64,000 bases of DNA. Source: Scatosoma sp045613545 (GTDB taxonomy: Bacteria > Bacillota > Clostridia > Christensenellales > Borkfalkiaceae). The position numbers and the translations under genes are program-made. Below, piece by piece: positions 6,673 to 15,829 of this stretch. Position 1 is the first letter of the stretch. Every line of letters begins with the position of its first letter. A model generated the notes under the pieces. The model saw nothing but the letters and a program-made list of their open reading frames with translations. It made no database searches and was not told the origin of the DNA. The stretch spans positions 1 to 64,000 of the forward strand of contig JAZLBD010000006.1 of assembly GCA_045613545.1 (NCBI GenBank), given 5' to 3'.

Positions 6673-7563
6673 ATGTTTTTACCTTATCTTTATTTAATTT
6701 TAAGTATATTTTGTATGGCGTTCGACTCTATCTTAGCGACCTTCTACGATAGAAAAGCGATCGCCCACAAGCACCGCGCGAATTTTTATTATTTGGTGCT
6801 TTCGGCAAGCGTGTTCGTTTCGTGGCTCGTCTATTACTTGATTGATTTCAGTTTCGATATAAAAGTTTTGCCCTATTCGATCGCGTTCGCCGTGTCCTTT
6901 ACGAGCTGTTTTATTTTCCAAATCAAAGCCATTCAAGCGGGGCCTATGTCCTTAACTGCGTTGATGCTCCAATTTTCCTTGATTGCCGTGACGCTTTACG
7001 GGATTATTTTCGGTTGGCAAGGCGCTAAATTTACCTATCTCGTGGCAATCGGGCTGGCACTCACGACCATTTCGCTCGTGCTTTGCTTATACGAAAAGCC
7101 GAAAGACGGCGAAAAGAGAAAAATCAGTTTCAAATGGTTTTTATACGCCTTTATCGCGTTTGTTTCCAACGCTGCGAGCGCCATTATTCAAAGAGAACAA
7201 CAAATTGCGTTTGACGGCAAGCACGGCAGTTTATTGATGGTAGTTGCCTCTTTCCTGTTCTTGGTATTTAGTATATTTTACTACGAAATGGGCAAAAAGG
7301 ACGACGTGAAATTGCTCGCTAAACATTCCTATTTCCCCATCGTAGTGGGCGTGTTGAATTTCGGTTTGAACTTATTCGTCATTTTACTCGCTGGGCAAAC
7401 GGTTTTGTCTTCCAACGTCATTTACCCCGGTTTAATGGTCGGCGCTTTGACGCTCACCACCCTTTCTTCCGCGTTTATCTTCAAAGAAGATTTGAAATGG
7501 TGGCAATGGGTAGGAATCGCCGTCGGCATTATCGCCGTGGCGTTACTAAACATCACGATATAA
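6673..7563 (+). CDS. EamA/DMT-superfamily transporter
   Basis: A 296-residue integral membrane protein with about ten hydrophobic helices arranged as two five-helix halves, ending in the usual WWQWVGIAVGIIAVALL helix after a charged turn. This is the drug/metabolite transporter fold, and the length fits. The substrate cannot be told from sequence. The start is set by AGAGG ahead of the ATG. The gene is single, with its own promoter and a shared bidirectional terminator. Confidence 0.85.
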   Translation: MFLPYLYLILSIFCMAFDSILATFYDRKAIAHKHRANFYYLVLSASVFVSWLVYYLIDFSFDIKVLPYSIAFAVSFTSCFIFQIKAIQAGPMSLTALMLQFSLIAVTLYGIIFGWQGAKFTYLVAIGLALTTISLVLCLYEKPKDGEKRKISFKWFLYAFIAFVSNAASAIIQREQQIAFDGKHGSLLMVVASFLFLVFSIFYYEMGKKDDVKLLAKHSYFPIVVGVLNFGLNLFVILLAGQTVLSSNVIYPGLMVGALTLTTLSSAFIFKEDLKWWQWVGIAVGIIAVALLNITI

Positions 7564-7581
7564 TCCTTTCAAAAACACAAA

Positions 7582-7615
7582 AAACCGCCGTGGGCTTACA
7601 CCCACGGCGGTTTTT
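7582..7615. terminator. Bidirectional terminator
   Basis: The 10-bp stem CCGCCGTGGG/CCCACGGCGG with flanking A and T runs lies between the convergent transporter and glycosidase genes. Confidence 0.9.
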
Positions 7616-7616
7616 C

Positions 7617-9773
7617 TTATACAAGTTCAAATTCCGCAAAATCTTGCACCGCGCTACTCGCTCCAATAAACACTCTAAACTTTCCTTTTTCCGCTTTGCG
7701 TTCAAGTTTAGCGTTATAAAACGCAAGCATTTCTTCGTCAATGACAAACGAAACTTCCCTCTCTTCGCCTACGGCAAGCTCAATCTTTTCAAAGCCTTTG
7801 AGTTCTTTCACCGGTCTTACCACCGAGCCCACGACGTCGCGAATATAGAGTTGTACGACCTCTTTCGCTTTATAGTTGCCCGTATTTTTCACTTTCACGC
7901 TCGCCACCATTTTCCCCCCCGCCGTCATCTTTTCCGCCGAAAGTTTTATAGGCGAATAGGCAAACGTCGTATACGAAAGCCCGTATCCAAACGGGTAAAG
8001 CGGAGCGTTCGGACCGTCGATATACGCCGATTGGAAATAGCATCTTTCCGCGTCCGTGGCGCGGGGACGCCCCGTGTTATAGTGGTTATAATAAATCGGA
8101 CATTGCCCTACCGCATACGGGAAAGACATCGTAATTTTCCCGGACGGAACGACATTCCCTAAAAGCAAATTCGCCGTAGCGTTGCCACCCTCCGTGCCCG
8201 GCCACCACATGTTGAGGATAGCGGGCGCTTTTTCGTGTAGGCGAGGCATCGCAAGCGGTCTGCCGGTAAAAAGCACTACCGCCACGTTCGAATTGACTTT
8301 CAAAACCTCGTCTAAGAGTTTATATTGCACGTCGGGAAGGTCGATATACATTCTGCTTGCGCTCTCGTCCGTATCCAACGGATGTTCGCCGAGGCACAAA
8401 ACCACCGCTTCGCTATTTTTCGCAAGCGCAACCGCCTCTTGAATTTTGCTTTCGTCCATTTGATCAAACCCGACTTCGCAACCGAGCGCGTAAGAAACCT
8501 TATCTTTTCCAAACACATTACAAAGTCCATCATAGACGGTCACCGTTTCCCGTGAATCCCCCTTACAGTACCAACAGCCCAAAAGCTGTCCTGCCTTTGC
8601 GTGCGGACCTACAACCGCCACCGATTGGGTAGATTTTTTAAGGGGCAAAATCCCCTCGTTTTTCATAAGCACCGCGCAACTTTCCGCCGCCTCTCGCGCT
8701 ATTTCTCTGTGTTCTTTGCAAAGGGCAAATTCTTGCGCTTTTTCCGCGCTAATCTGATGATAAGGATTTTCAAAGAGGTGCAATTTATCTTTGAGCTCCA
8801 AAACGCGCAAAACCGCCTCGTCCACTTGGCTCTCTTCAATTTTTCCCTCCGAAATCAATTCCTCTAAATGATCCGCGTAGGTAATCGACATCATCTCAAT
8901 ATCCATACCCGCTTCCATGGAAAGGTACGCCACATCCTTTGTGTTTTCCGCAACTCCGTGCGTTTGCATTTGCCACATCGAACCGTAGTCGCTGATCGTG
9001 CAACCGGTAAATCCCCATTCGTTCCGCAAAATATCTTTCAAAAGGTGTTTGTTCCCCGAAGCAGGCATCCCGTCTATCACGTTGAACGAGGACATAATCA
9101 GCGAAGCCCCCGCGTCGATCGCCGCTTTATAAGCAGGTAAATAGTATTCTCTTAAAGTTCTTTCGGACATATCGACGGTATTATAATCTCGCCCTGCTTC
9201 CGCTCCGCCGTAGCCCGCGAAATGCTTGACGCAAGCGCCGACGTGATAGCCCGAAAAATCCCCTTGCAATCCCTCCACTTGCGCTTTTGCAAATTCACAG
9301 CAAAGGAACGGATCCTCTCCAGGCGATTCCACCACTCTCCCCCAACGCGCGTCGCGGACGAGATCGACCATCGGCGCAAAGGTGATTTGCACGCCGTCCA
9401 CACACGCCTCTTTCGCCGCCATTGCCGAGCATTTTTTTATTACGTCCATATCAAACGACGCAGCAAGCCCAAGGGTCGCAGGATAGATCGTACGATAGCC
9501 GTGGATGACGTCGAGCATAAATAGCAAAGGAATGCCGTGTGGGTTGTTTTTCAAGTATTCCCGTTGCATCGCTTTTACTTTTTCCGCGCCTGCGCCATTG
9601 AGGATCGAGCCGACGTTAACGACGTCTTTATCCTCCACCTTCCAGCGTTTCATTTGACCCGTGACAAAGTCCGCGCCTTGCAAACGATCCAAAAACGGCG
9701 GTTCTAATTGAATGAGTTGAAAAATCTTTTCCCGAAGGGTCATTTTTTCGATTATTTTTTTGAGGTCCTTCAT
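7617..9773 (-). CDS. Glycoside hydrolase family 3 enzyme (beta-glucosidase type), cytoplasmic
   Basis: A 718-residue enzyme. The N-terminal TIM-barrel has DARWGR (141-146), KHFAGYG (183-189) and the nucleophile Asp262 in SDYGS. It is followed by the alpha/beta sandwich domain and a C-terminal fibronectin-III-like domain. There is no signal peptide, so it probably cleaves imported oligosaccharides or glycosides in the cytoplasm. Family 3 members of this layout are usually beta-glucosidases or xylosidases; the exact sugar is not predictable. The gene is alone, with GGTAGGA before the ATG. Confidence 0.92.
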   Translation of the reverse strand: MKDLKKIIEKMTLREKIFQLIQLEPPFLDRLQGADFVTGQMKRWKVEDKDVVNVGSILNGAGAEKVKAMQREYLKNNPHGIPLLFMLDVIHGYRTIYPATLGLAASFDMDVIKKCSAMAAKEACVDGVQITFAPMVDLVRDARWGRVVESPGEDPFLCCEFAKAQVEGLQGDFSGYHVGACVKHFAGYGGAEAGRDYNTVDMSERTLREYYLPAYKAAIDAGASLIMSSFNVIDGMPASGNKHLLKDILRNEWGFTGCTISDYGSMWQMQTHGVAENTKDVAYLSMEAGMDIEMMSITYADHLEELISEGKIEESQVDEAVLRVLELKDKLHLFENPYHQISAEKAQEFALCKEHREIAREAAESCAVLMKNEGILPLKKSTQSVAVVGPHAKAGQLLGCWYCKGDSRETVTVYDGLCNVFGKDKVSYALGCEVGFDQMDESKIQEAVALAKNSEAVVLCLGEHPLDTDESASRMYIDLPDVQYKLLDEVLKVNSNVAVVLFTGRPLAMPRLHEKAPAILNMWWPGTEGGNATANLLLGNVVPSGKITMSFPYAVGQCPIYYNHYNTGRPRATDAERCYFQSAYIDGPNAPLYPFGYGLSYTTFAYSPIKLSAEKMTAGGKMVASVKVKNTGNYKAKEVVQLYIRDVVGSVVRPVKELKGFEKIELAVGEEREVSFVIDEEMLAFYNAKLERKAEKGKFRVFIGASSAVQDFAEFELV

Positions 9774-9824
9774 CGTTCTATCCTACCTTTTACAAGGACT
9801 TTCTTTTCCTTTATCCTATCACCA

Positions 9825-9853
9825 ATGATAGCATAAATTCTTTTCTCTGTCAA
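9825..9853 (-). promoter_or_regulatory. Promoter of the GH3 gene with overlapping inverted repeat
   Basis: On the minus strand TTGACA (9848-9853), 17-base spacer, TATCAT (9825-9830). An inverted repeat, CTATC/GATAG (9816-9831), covers the -10 box and may bind a sugar-responsive repressor. Confidence 0.7.
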
Positions 9854-9978
9854 TCAATTCAAAGAAAAAACTTCCTTTGTTTATAAGACTTTTCCCCCTT
9901 AAAAAGAACAAAATTCCACTCGGCTACGTATATATATAATAAGGCGCAACGCCTAAATATTTACACAAGAGGTTCTTT

Positions 9979-10287
9979 ATGTGTCAAAGATGTAATAATT
10001 CTTGTTGTTCCGCAACTTTTTGCGATTTCTTACGCGATCTGTTTACCCCTACGTGCGGTTGTTCTCGCGCCCAAAACCGATGGAGCAACCGTTGCAACAG
10101 ATGCGGTTGCGGATGCGGATGGTGGCAACAAAGAGATAGAAGTTGCAATAACAATTGTTTAACGCAATGCAACGCTTGCGGTGACTTTACGAACACAGCG
10201 ACGACTGATACCTATTACGCTCGCTTGTACGGCTACGGCAATAGGCAAAACCAAGGATGCGGATGTGGATGTAATTCTATTTTCTAA
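9979..10287 (+). CDS. Cysteine-rich small protein
   Basis: A 102-residue protein with 18 cysteines, two CGCGC-type runs (middle and C-terminus), CxxC pairs and many Asn/Arg residues. There is no signal peptide or hydrophobic segment. AGAGG precedes the ATG, a TATAAT box lies at 9935-9940, a small leader hairpin AGGCG/CGCCT at 9942-9954, and a terminator follows, so it is a real transcription unit. It could bind metal like a metallothionein or be a spore-coat-type cross-linked protein. Neither is shown by sequence. Confidence 0.7.
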   Translation: MCQRCNNSCCSATFCDFLRDLFTPTCGCSRAQNRWSNRCNRCGCGCGWWQQRDRSCNNNCLTQCNACGDFTNTATTDTYYARLYGYGNRQNQGCGCGCNSIF

Positions 10288-10296
10288 CCAAAAAAA

Positions 10297-10331
10297 ATCG
10301 CTGTTTCAAAAGGAACAGCGATCTTTTTTTA
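10297..10331. terminator. Bidirectional terminator
   Basis: The stem ATCGCTGTT/AACAGCGAT with A and T runs on both sides, between the convergent Cys-rich protein and guaA genes. Confidence 0.88.
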
Positions 10332-10339
10332 TTGTTTTC

Positions 10340-11320
10340 TTATTCCCACTCGATCGTGCCGACGGGCTTCGGCGTTAAATCGTACAACACTCTGTTGACG
10401 CCTGCCACTTCTTTCAAAATACGGTCGGTGACGTGATGTAAGATATCATAAGGAATTTCTTCGATCGTAGCGTGCATCGCGTCCACGGTGTTCACCGCGC
10501 GAATGATAACGGGATACGCGTACGTTCTTTTGCCGTCTTTCACGCCCACCGAACAAAAATCGGGAACTGCCGTGAAATATTGCCAAACCTTACTCGAAAG
10601 TCCGTTTTTATCAAATTCCTCGCGCAAGATTGCGTCCGATTCACGAACTGCCTCCAAGCGATCTCTCGTAATCGCGCCAAGACAACGAACACCGAGACCA
10701 GGACCGGGGAACGGTTGACGGTATACCATACCGTCGGGAAGCCCGAGCGCGCTTCCGACCACGCGCACTTCGTCTTTATAGAGGAGTTTTACAGGCTCTA
10801 CAAGTTCGAATTTCATATCTTCGGGAAGTCCGCCTACGTTGTGGTGTGCCTTTACGCCGTCGCTTTCCAAAATGTCGGGATAGATCGTGCCTTGCGCCAA
10901 GAACTCGATCCCCTCAAGCTTTCTCGCCTCTTCTTCAAACACGCGAATAAATTCCGCGCCGATAATTTTACGTTTCTTTTCCGGCTCTTCCACCCCTTCG
11001 AGTTTGCCAAGGAAACGATCCACCGCGTCCACGTATACGAGGTTCGCGTCCATTTGGTTGCGGAACACTTCCACCACTTGTTCGGGCTCGCCTTTTCTAA
11101 GTAGCCCGTGATTGACGTGCACGCAAACGAGTTGTTTGCCGATCGCTTTGATAAGTAGCGCCGCCACCACAGACGAGTCCACCCCACCCGAGAGCGCGAG
11201 CAATACTTTTTTATCTCCTACTTGCGCGCGAATTTGCGCCACTTGGTCTTCTATAAACGCGTCGGCGAGCGTCTTATTGACGATTCTTTCCATACCATCC
11301 GGTCTTTTGTTATTATCCAT
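10340..11320 (-). CDS. guaA: GMP synthase, ATP-pyrophosphatase subunit (stand-alone)
   Basis: A 326-residue protein covering only the ATP-PPase and dimerisation domains of GMP synthase. It has the P-loop SGGVDS (44-49) and the C-terminal signature ending KPVGTIEWE. It adenylates XMP and aminates it to GMP. The usual bacterial enzyme is about 510 residues with an N-terminal glutaminase domain, which is absent here and not encoded in the adjacent gene. The start at 11320 follows AGGAGG; the longer frame lacks a ribosome site. It lies 35 bases after the membrane protein gene in the same direction. Confidence 0.9.
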   Translation of the reverse strand: MDNNKRPDGMERIVNKTLADAFIEDQVAQIRAQVGDKKVLLALSGGVDSSVVAALLIKAIGKQLVCVHVNHGLLRKGEPEQVVEVFRNQMDANLVYVDAVDRFLGKLEGVEEPEKKRKIIGAEFIRVFEEEARKLEGIEFLAQGTIYPDILESDGVKAHHNVGGLPEDMKFELVEPVKLLYKDEVRVVGSALGLPDGMVYRQPFPGPGLGVRCLGAITRDRLEAVRESDAILREEFDKNGLSSKVWQYFTAVPDFCSVGVKDGKRTYAYPVIIRAVNTVDAMHATIEEIPYDILHHVTDRILKEVAGVNRVLYDLTPKPVGTIEWE

Positions 11321-11355
11321 CAAAGATAAACCTCCTGATTGCTTATGATTCCTTT

Positions 11356-12003
11356 TTATTCTATGCAACAATATCTTTCCGCCACTTCGATCATCGTATG
11401 CAAAAAAGCGAGATCGGTTTCGTTATAGTTATTGCTTACTTGTTTTTCTTGCAAGAAAAGTAAAATTTGACGAAGGGAGTCTTGATCGTTTTCTCCGATT
11501 GCCGATAAAAGCACTTTCAAAACGGCGTTCCCGCGAGGGCACTCGTTTTCTAATTCCAAAAATGCCCCGTCTAAAGCCGATTGCTTGTCCCCCTCTCGAT
11601 ACATCGCGGCGTATAAGTTCCCTTTTACGTATTGCCGATACGGGGGAAGCTCCGCCAAAATTTCGGGGGAATAGGCTTCTTTCATTTCCTCGTCGCGAAG
11701 GATGCAATATTCGTCAAACTCGTCGTCGCTTGCTACTTTTTCGCCGTACTTTACGATCTCTTCGTCGTCGTTTTGGTTCACGGCGATATCAAAAGCGAAC
11801 ACCGCGTATTCGATTTGATCGCTCATTCGATACGCGCGATTTGCATAATATTGCGCCGAATTATCCATCCCTAAATTATACGATAAGTTCATTAGGGTGA
11901 CGGGAAAGAAAAAGAGGGAAAAAACGATGAAAATGACGAACAAAATCGCAATCGACGCAATGGTGCTAAGCATGGCGCGTAAGACGACTTTATCAAGTCT
12001 CAT
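11356..12003 (-). CDS. Membrane-anchored helical-repeat protein, unknown
   Basis: A 215-residue protein with one N-terminal membrane helix (residues 14-36), then alternating helices with TPR-like spacing (AQYYANRAYR and further pairs). No family is recognised. It has a clear AAGGAGGAGAG site before ATG. It is first in a two-gene operon with guaA. A link to guaA function is not evident. Confidence 0.6.
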   Translation of the reverse strand: MRLDKVVLRAMLSTIASIAILFVIFIVFSLFFFPVTLMNLSYNLGMDNSAQYYANRAYRMSDQIEYAVFAFDIAVNQNDDEEIVKYGEKVASDDEFDEYCILRDEEMKEAYSPEILAELPPYRQYVKGNLYAAMYREGDKQSALDGAFLELENECPRGNAVLKVLLSAIGENDQDSLRQILLFLQEKQVSNNYNETDLAFLHTMIEVAERYCCIE

Positions 12004-12037
12004 TCCTCTCTCCTCCTTCGTAGCTCTTAACGTTAAT

Positions 12038-12066
12038 ATTTTAGCATATTATTCCCCAAAAATCAA
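12038..12066 (-). promoter_or_regulatory. Promoter of the membrane protein-guaA operon
   Basis: On the minus strand TTGATT (12061-12066), 17 bases, TAAAAT (12038-12043). Confidence 0.75.
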
Positions 12067-12086
12067 GCGTATGCACAAAATTTCTC

Positions 12087-12117
12087 TTGCATACGCCCAA
12101 CTTTTTTTTCATATAGT
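12087..12117 (+). promoter_or_regulatory. Promoter abutting a lipoprotein start codon
   Basis: TATAGT (12112-12117) lies six bases before the ATG at 12124, with a weaker TTGCAT (12087-12092) at a 19-base spacing. The predicted first transcribed base is at or near the A of ATG. Confidence 0.45.
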
Positions 12118-12123
12118 ATCTCT

Positions 12124-12798
12124 ATGACACGAAAAGTTCCGCATTTATTTCAAATCGCTCTTTTGCTACCTTTCATTCTGCTCGGTTTTTGGACGGGTTG
12201 CGCACCGAAAACCGTCGATTATTTTTCTTACGTTTCCGAGTGCCGAGAGGACGTTTACCTCGCGCAAAACGACGCACTTTTCCTTAAAATTTACGCAAGC
12301 CGGCAAGAAAGCCCCTACCTTTTAGACGGGTATGCAAGCCCCCTACAAGATCGAACGGAATTTTATTTGTACGGGATATCCGGCGACAAATCCGTTTACA
12401 TCACTTGGACTCTCCAGGGGGAAACGGCGCAGGGTGAAATGGCGTACGACCACGTAAAAAACGCCTTTTTTCTACATATACCCACCCCTTCCTTTTCCCT
12501 TTCGTCGATCCCCGTTCGCATTTCCTTTGGCGAAACGACCTCCGATCTCACCGCCGTTTCCGTTCGCAAAAGCGACTGGCTCAGCGGAGAAGGATTGCTT
12601 GCGAAGGTATTATCCATCGAGCAGGAACGCTTGCGCGCCCTCACGCAGAAAAATCTGTTTTTGGGGGAAATCCGCTTGCGTCTCATTTTTGAAGACGCAC
12701 CCTACTACTACGTCGGAATAACCGATCGAAACGGGGAAACGTACGCCCTTTTATGCGACGGAATCAGCGGTAAAATCCTCGCCAAAAAAACGACGTAA
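12124..12798 (+). CDS. Lipoprotein, unknown
   Basis: A 224-residue lipoprotein. The signal sequence ends in a lipobox-like FWTGC (Cys about 26). The rest is beta-rich with no recognised domain. No Shine-Dalgarno precedes the ATG, and the next possible starts would remove the signal sequence, so the mRNA is probably leaderless. Single gene, convergent with the ferritin-like gene. Confidence 0.6.
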   Translation: MTRKVPHLFQIALLLPFILLGFWTGCAPKTVDYFSYVSECREDVYLAQNDALFLKIYASRQESPYLLDGYASPLQDRTEFYLYGISGDKSVYITWTLQGETAQGEMAYDHVKNAFFLHIPTPSFSLSSIPVRISFGETTSDLTAVSVRKSDWLSGEGLLAKVLSIEQERLRALTQKNLFLGEIRLRLIFEDAPYYYVGITDRNGETYALLCDGISGKILAKKTT

Positions 12799-12800
12799 AA

Positions 12801-12836
12801 ATAGGCAACGAATCATTTCGTTGCCTATTTTTTTTA
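12801..12836. terminator. Bidirectional terminator
   Basis: The 12-bp stem ATAGGCAACGAA/TTCGTTGCCTAT with a TCAT loop and long T run. Confidence 0.92.
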
Positions 12837-14078
12837 TTTTTCCGCTATGCGACCGACGGTTAAACTATCCGACCCGCGATCCCTTAAGTCTGAGACGGGA
12901 TGGGGCGCCGTTTCATACCGCAGATCTTTACCGTTTTTAGCGATATATTTTTCAATCACTCGGTGCGAGGGATTTTTTTCGCCCGTGTCTACGAACTTGC
13001 TTTGATAACGGTAAAAATCAGACGACTTACCTAGCTCTTTCACGTTCGTATACTTCTCTTTCACGGCGGTCAAGTTCACCGACTTCAAAACGTCCCGTAT
13101 ATAGCTTATATTCGAGCCGAATTTGATAAGGGCGGGGAATTCGCCGTCTGGAATGACTTGTTGCCAAGATTTCCCCTCGTACGTTTGTAAAAGATCGGCG
13201 CTCTCGTGCAAATGCGCCACTTCCTGTTCGAAAATTTGTTGGTATAAGCTCTTAATCCACGGATCGCTTTCGTCCTCCATTAACGAATAATACAAGTAGC
13301 ACTCGGTATATTCGTGCATCAAAAGACATTCGAGCCACGTCGTTTCCGTATCCTTTAAGCTTTCATATCCCGACACGTGTTGTTCTTCGATAAGGGCGAT
13401 TTCCGTGAATAATTTTCTGCCTAAATCGTTTTTATAATATCCGCCTAAATTCATATAAAAATTCATCGTTTGTTGTTCGGCTGCGGTAATAATTCCTATA
13501 TTTAGGTTGGTGACGACGTCGTTTTTCTTCGAGCAGGTCGCTCCCCGTATATCGTCGTTTGGATGGCGAAATTCCGCTACTGTCGGACGTCCCGGCATCA
13601 CTTCCGTATAGTTGCCGATATACCGTTCAAAATGTTTCCCCTCTTCCATTTCGAGCAAGTCGGAAAAGCGATATAAGTGATCAAAATCTTCTAAAAGCGC
13701 AAAATCCAATTGTTGTTTTACGGCAAGATTTTTTTCACGTTTCGCCAAAATAGCCGTCAAATCCACCGCAAGTTGTTCGTAAGCAAGGGTAGTTTCCAAT
13801 AAATTTTCGTCCTCCGGTTTCAATGACGCAAGCATTTTGTGTTGGATTTGCTCCGAACGACGGATAAACGCAATCCGCCGTCTGATATCGTTATTATGGG
13901 TGTGACGAGCCATTTGATGCGAGTTCCAATTCGCCTCGAATTCCGTGCCCATAGCGAGAATGTGTCGAACTTTCGTGTACGGGCTAACTTCTAACTTATC
14001 GTAAGGTTTTTGGGGGATTTTCTTCAAGGGTACGATTAAACTTTCTAGTTTTTTTGGCTTTAATGCAAATGGATTCAT
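12834..14078 (-). CDS. Ferritin-like (diiron-type) protein
   Basis: A 414-residue helical protein with repeated Glu/His iron-ligand-like motifs: EMEEGKH, AEQQ, IEEQHVSGYE, HEYTE and EQEVAHLHE. These fit a ferritin-like four-helix fold, possibly two copies. I recall similar uncharacterised clostridial proteins of this length. Roles in oxidant or peroxide defence or iron handling are inference. The start follows AAGGAGG. It is monocistronic or read through from the SDR operon. Confidence 0.7.
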   Translation of the reverse strand: MNPFALKPKKLESLIVPLKKIPQKPYDKLEVSPYTKVRHILAMGTEFEANWNSHQMARHTHNNDIRRRIAFIRRSEQIQHKMLASLKPEDENLLETTLAYEQLAVDLTAILAKREKNLAVKQQLDFALLEDFDHLYRFSDLLEMEEGKHFERYIGNYTEVMPGRPTVAEFRHPNDDIRGATCSKKNDVVTNLNIGIITAAEQQTMNFYMNLGGYYKNDLGRKLFTEIALIEEQHVSGYESLKDTETTWLECLLMHEYTECYLYYSLMEDESDPWIKSLYQQIFEQEVAHLHESADLLQTYEGKSWQQVIPDGEFPALIKFGSNISYIRDVLKSVNLTAVKEKYTNVKELGKSSDFYRYQSKFVDTGEKNPSHRVIEKYIAKNGKDLRYETAPHPVSDLRDRGSDSLTVGRIAEK

Positions 14079-14145
14079 AGGTTTCCTCCTTATAAATTTT
14101 TCAACCTACAAAAATCATTGCCAACGTTAAAAAAAATTAAACATA

Positions 14146-14178
14146 AAAAAGAACGGGGTTGCCCTCGTTCTTTTTTTA
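14146..14178. terminator. Terminator after the SDR operon
   Basis: The stem AAGAACG/CGTTCTT with inner GG/CC and T runs on both strands. Confidence 0.82.
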
Positions 14179-14183
14179 TTCTT

Positions 14184-14966
14184 TTAGAAAGCGTCTTTTT
14201 CTATTTTACTCCACCTGCTCGCGATGAACTTCATTTTAAGCGACAACGGTATACATTTCGTCGCCACGTTCATCACCCGATTGAAAAACCCGGGAATATA
14301 TTTCCGCTTGTTCTTTTTCACCGCTTTTAAGCTTTTCTTTGCAACGTACGTAGGCGATTTTACGGCAAGTTTTCCCCAAAGCCCCTGCCCTTTTATCTGC
14401 TTTTTAATATCCTCCCTCGTCGGCATAGCGCCCGGCAAAACCGCCGTGACGGAAACGCCTTCCCCTTTTAATTCTTCTCTTAAAGACATCGAAAAGGAAG
14501 TGAGCGCGCCTTTTAGGGCGCTGTATAACGCAAAATACGGCATGGGATAAATCCCCGAAACGCTTGAAATATTGATAATTTCCAGATTTTCTGCCCTCTC
14601 TTCTATCGCAAATAGACACATACTGGCCGCTGCCTCGAAGTTTACACGACATTGAAAGGAAATTTTCTCTTGCGTATAACGGAAAAATCCTTTTTGGATA
14701 TCCGCGCCCGCCACGTTGATCAAACGTTCGATTTTTCCGCCGAGCGCTCTGATTTCGTCCATCAACGCAGTCCTGTCCCCCTCCTTTGTCAAATCACAAG
14801 GAATACAAACGACATGCGCAGAGGGAGAAAACGACAAAAGCTCCTCTTTCGCCTTTTGCAATTTTTTAGCGCTTCTTCCCGTTAAAATCAAGGGTACGTG
14901 CAAAAGTTCTTTGGCAAACGCCAATCCTAAATGTCCGCTACCGCCCGTAATCAGAGTATACTGCAT
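14184..14966 (-). CDS. Short-chain dehydrogenase/reductase
   Basis: A 260-residue Rossmann-fold oxidoreductase. The cofactor motif TGGSGHLG is at 7-14, the catalytic Ser lies in NISSVSG and the Tyr/Lys in YSALK. The C-terminus is basic and hydrophobic, suggesting membrane proximity. The start at 14966 lies four bases after the upstream stop, with GGAAG as ribosome site; a longer frame overlaps the neighbour and lacks support. It is third in the yggS operon. The substrate is unknown. Confidence 0.87.
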   Translation of the reverse strand: MQYTLITGGSGHLGLAFAKELLHVPLILTGRSAKKLQKAKEELLSFSPSAHVVCIPCDLTKEGDRTALMDEIRALGGKIERLINVAGADIQKGFFRYTQEKISFQCRVNFEAAASMCLFAIEERAENLEIINISSVSGIYPMPYFALYSALKGALTSFSMSLREELKGEGVSVTAVLPGAMPTREDIKKQIKGQGLWGKLAVKSPTYVAKKSLKAVKKNKRKYIPGFFNRVMNVATKCIPLSLKMKFIASRWSKIEKDAF

Positions 14967-14970
14967 ATTT

Positions 14971-15825
14971 TCACTTCCATAACGTATTCGGGTTAAACCC
15001 ATACACTTGCACGACGTCGAGCAGGGGAGAATTCGCTATATCTCGCGGTGTGACGAGCGCCCCTCCGCTCGAATCTATATCAAATCCGAATTGATAATAA
15101 GCATACCAAACCAAGTGCGCGCACTGGGTATTTTTCAACTTTTTAGGTGCTTTTTTCGAGAGCAACCCAGGGAACAAGGAATAGGGAACGCCAAGCAAGT
15201 TTTTCCTTGCGCTGTCCACGATTTCTTGGCGTTTTTGAATATCTATTCTCGGACGCAAAATGATAAAACTCGCCGAACTCGTAAAAGAAGAAATATAAGA
15301 AATTTGCGAGACCGTTCCTACGCTAAACGCCTCTAAAATTTCCGCGTTTTTGTTCAAAATTAAGGCGGCGTGACCGAGTCTCCAACCGCATACGTGCGTG
15401 GTGTCCGAAACGACGATATCCCCCGGCTCCACCGCGCAATGTCGAATGACGGTTTCGCTCCGTTCGATACACGTATAGGGCGCAATCTCCTCGTGCCATA
15501 CCCCGTAATCGCCAAAATAGTCCTCTTGTATCTCGTAAATTGCGTAGAGCCGTCCCTCCCGCTTCAAACCGTCCACGCCAAGCTTCGTCAAGCCCGTCTG
15601 CTCGTATAAAAGCGCGTAATCTTCTTCCGTGAACGATTTTTTCGAAAGTACTTCCGTTAAATCTTTTTTCGCGTAGTTGGGTTTCCATTGTTGCCAACGG
15701 TGTGACGTTCGAAAGGAAATTTCCGCGTATACAAACGCGAACGCCGTCAAAGAAAACAGCACGGCAAGAAAGACGGCTATTCCCTTTTGCCATCCTCTCC
15801 ATTTTCTTTTCTTCGTTTGCTCCAT
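14971..15825 (-). CDS. Membrane-anchored permuted papain-like (YiiX/NlpC-P60-type) peptidase
   Basis: A 284-residue protein with an N-terminal membrane helix (residues about 14-36), then a GDIV...GHAALI block (candidate catalytic His) and, about 85 residues later, QCAHLVWYAY (candidate Cys). This His-before-Cys order fits the circularly permuted papain fold of YiiX/YaeF-like proteins. It would act on the cell wall or lipids outside the membrane (family inference). The start at 15825 follows GAGGA; the alternative TTG at 15846 overlaps yggS. Confidence 0.7.
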   Translation of the reverse strand: MEQTKKRKWRGWQKGIAVFLAVLFSLTAFAFVYAEISFRTSHRWQQWKPNYAKKDLTEVLSKKSFTEEDYALLYEQTGLTKLGVDGLKREGRLYAIYEIQEDYFGDYGVWHEEIAPYTCIERSETVIRHCAVEPGDIVVSDTTHVCGWRLGHAALILNKNAEILEAFSVGTVSQISYISSFTSSASFIILRPRIDIQKRQEIVDSARKNLLGVPYSLFPGLLSKKAPKKLKNTQCAHLVWYAYYQFGFDIDSSGGALVTPRDIANSPLLDVVQVYGFNPNTLWK

Positions 15826-15829
15826 ATTT

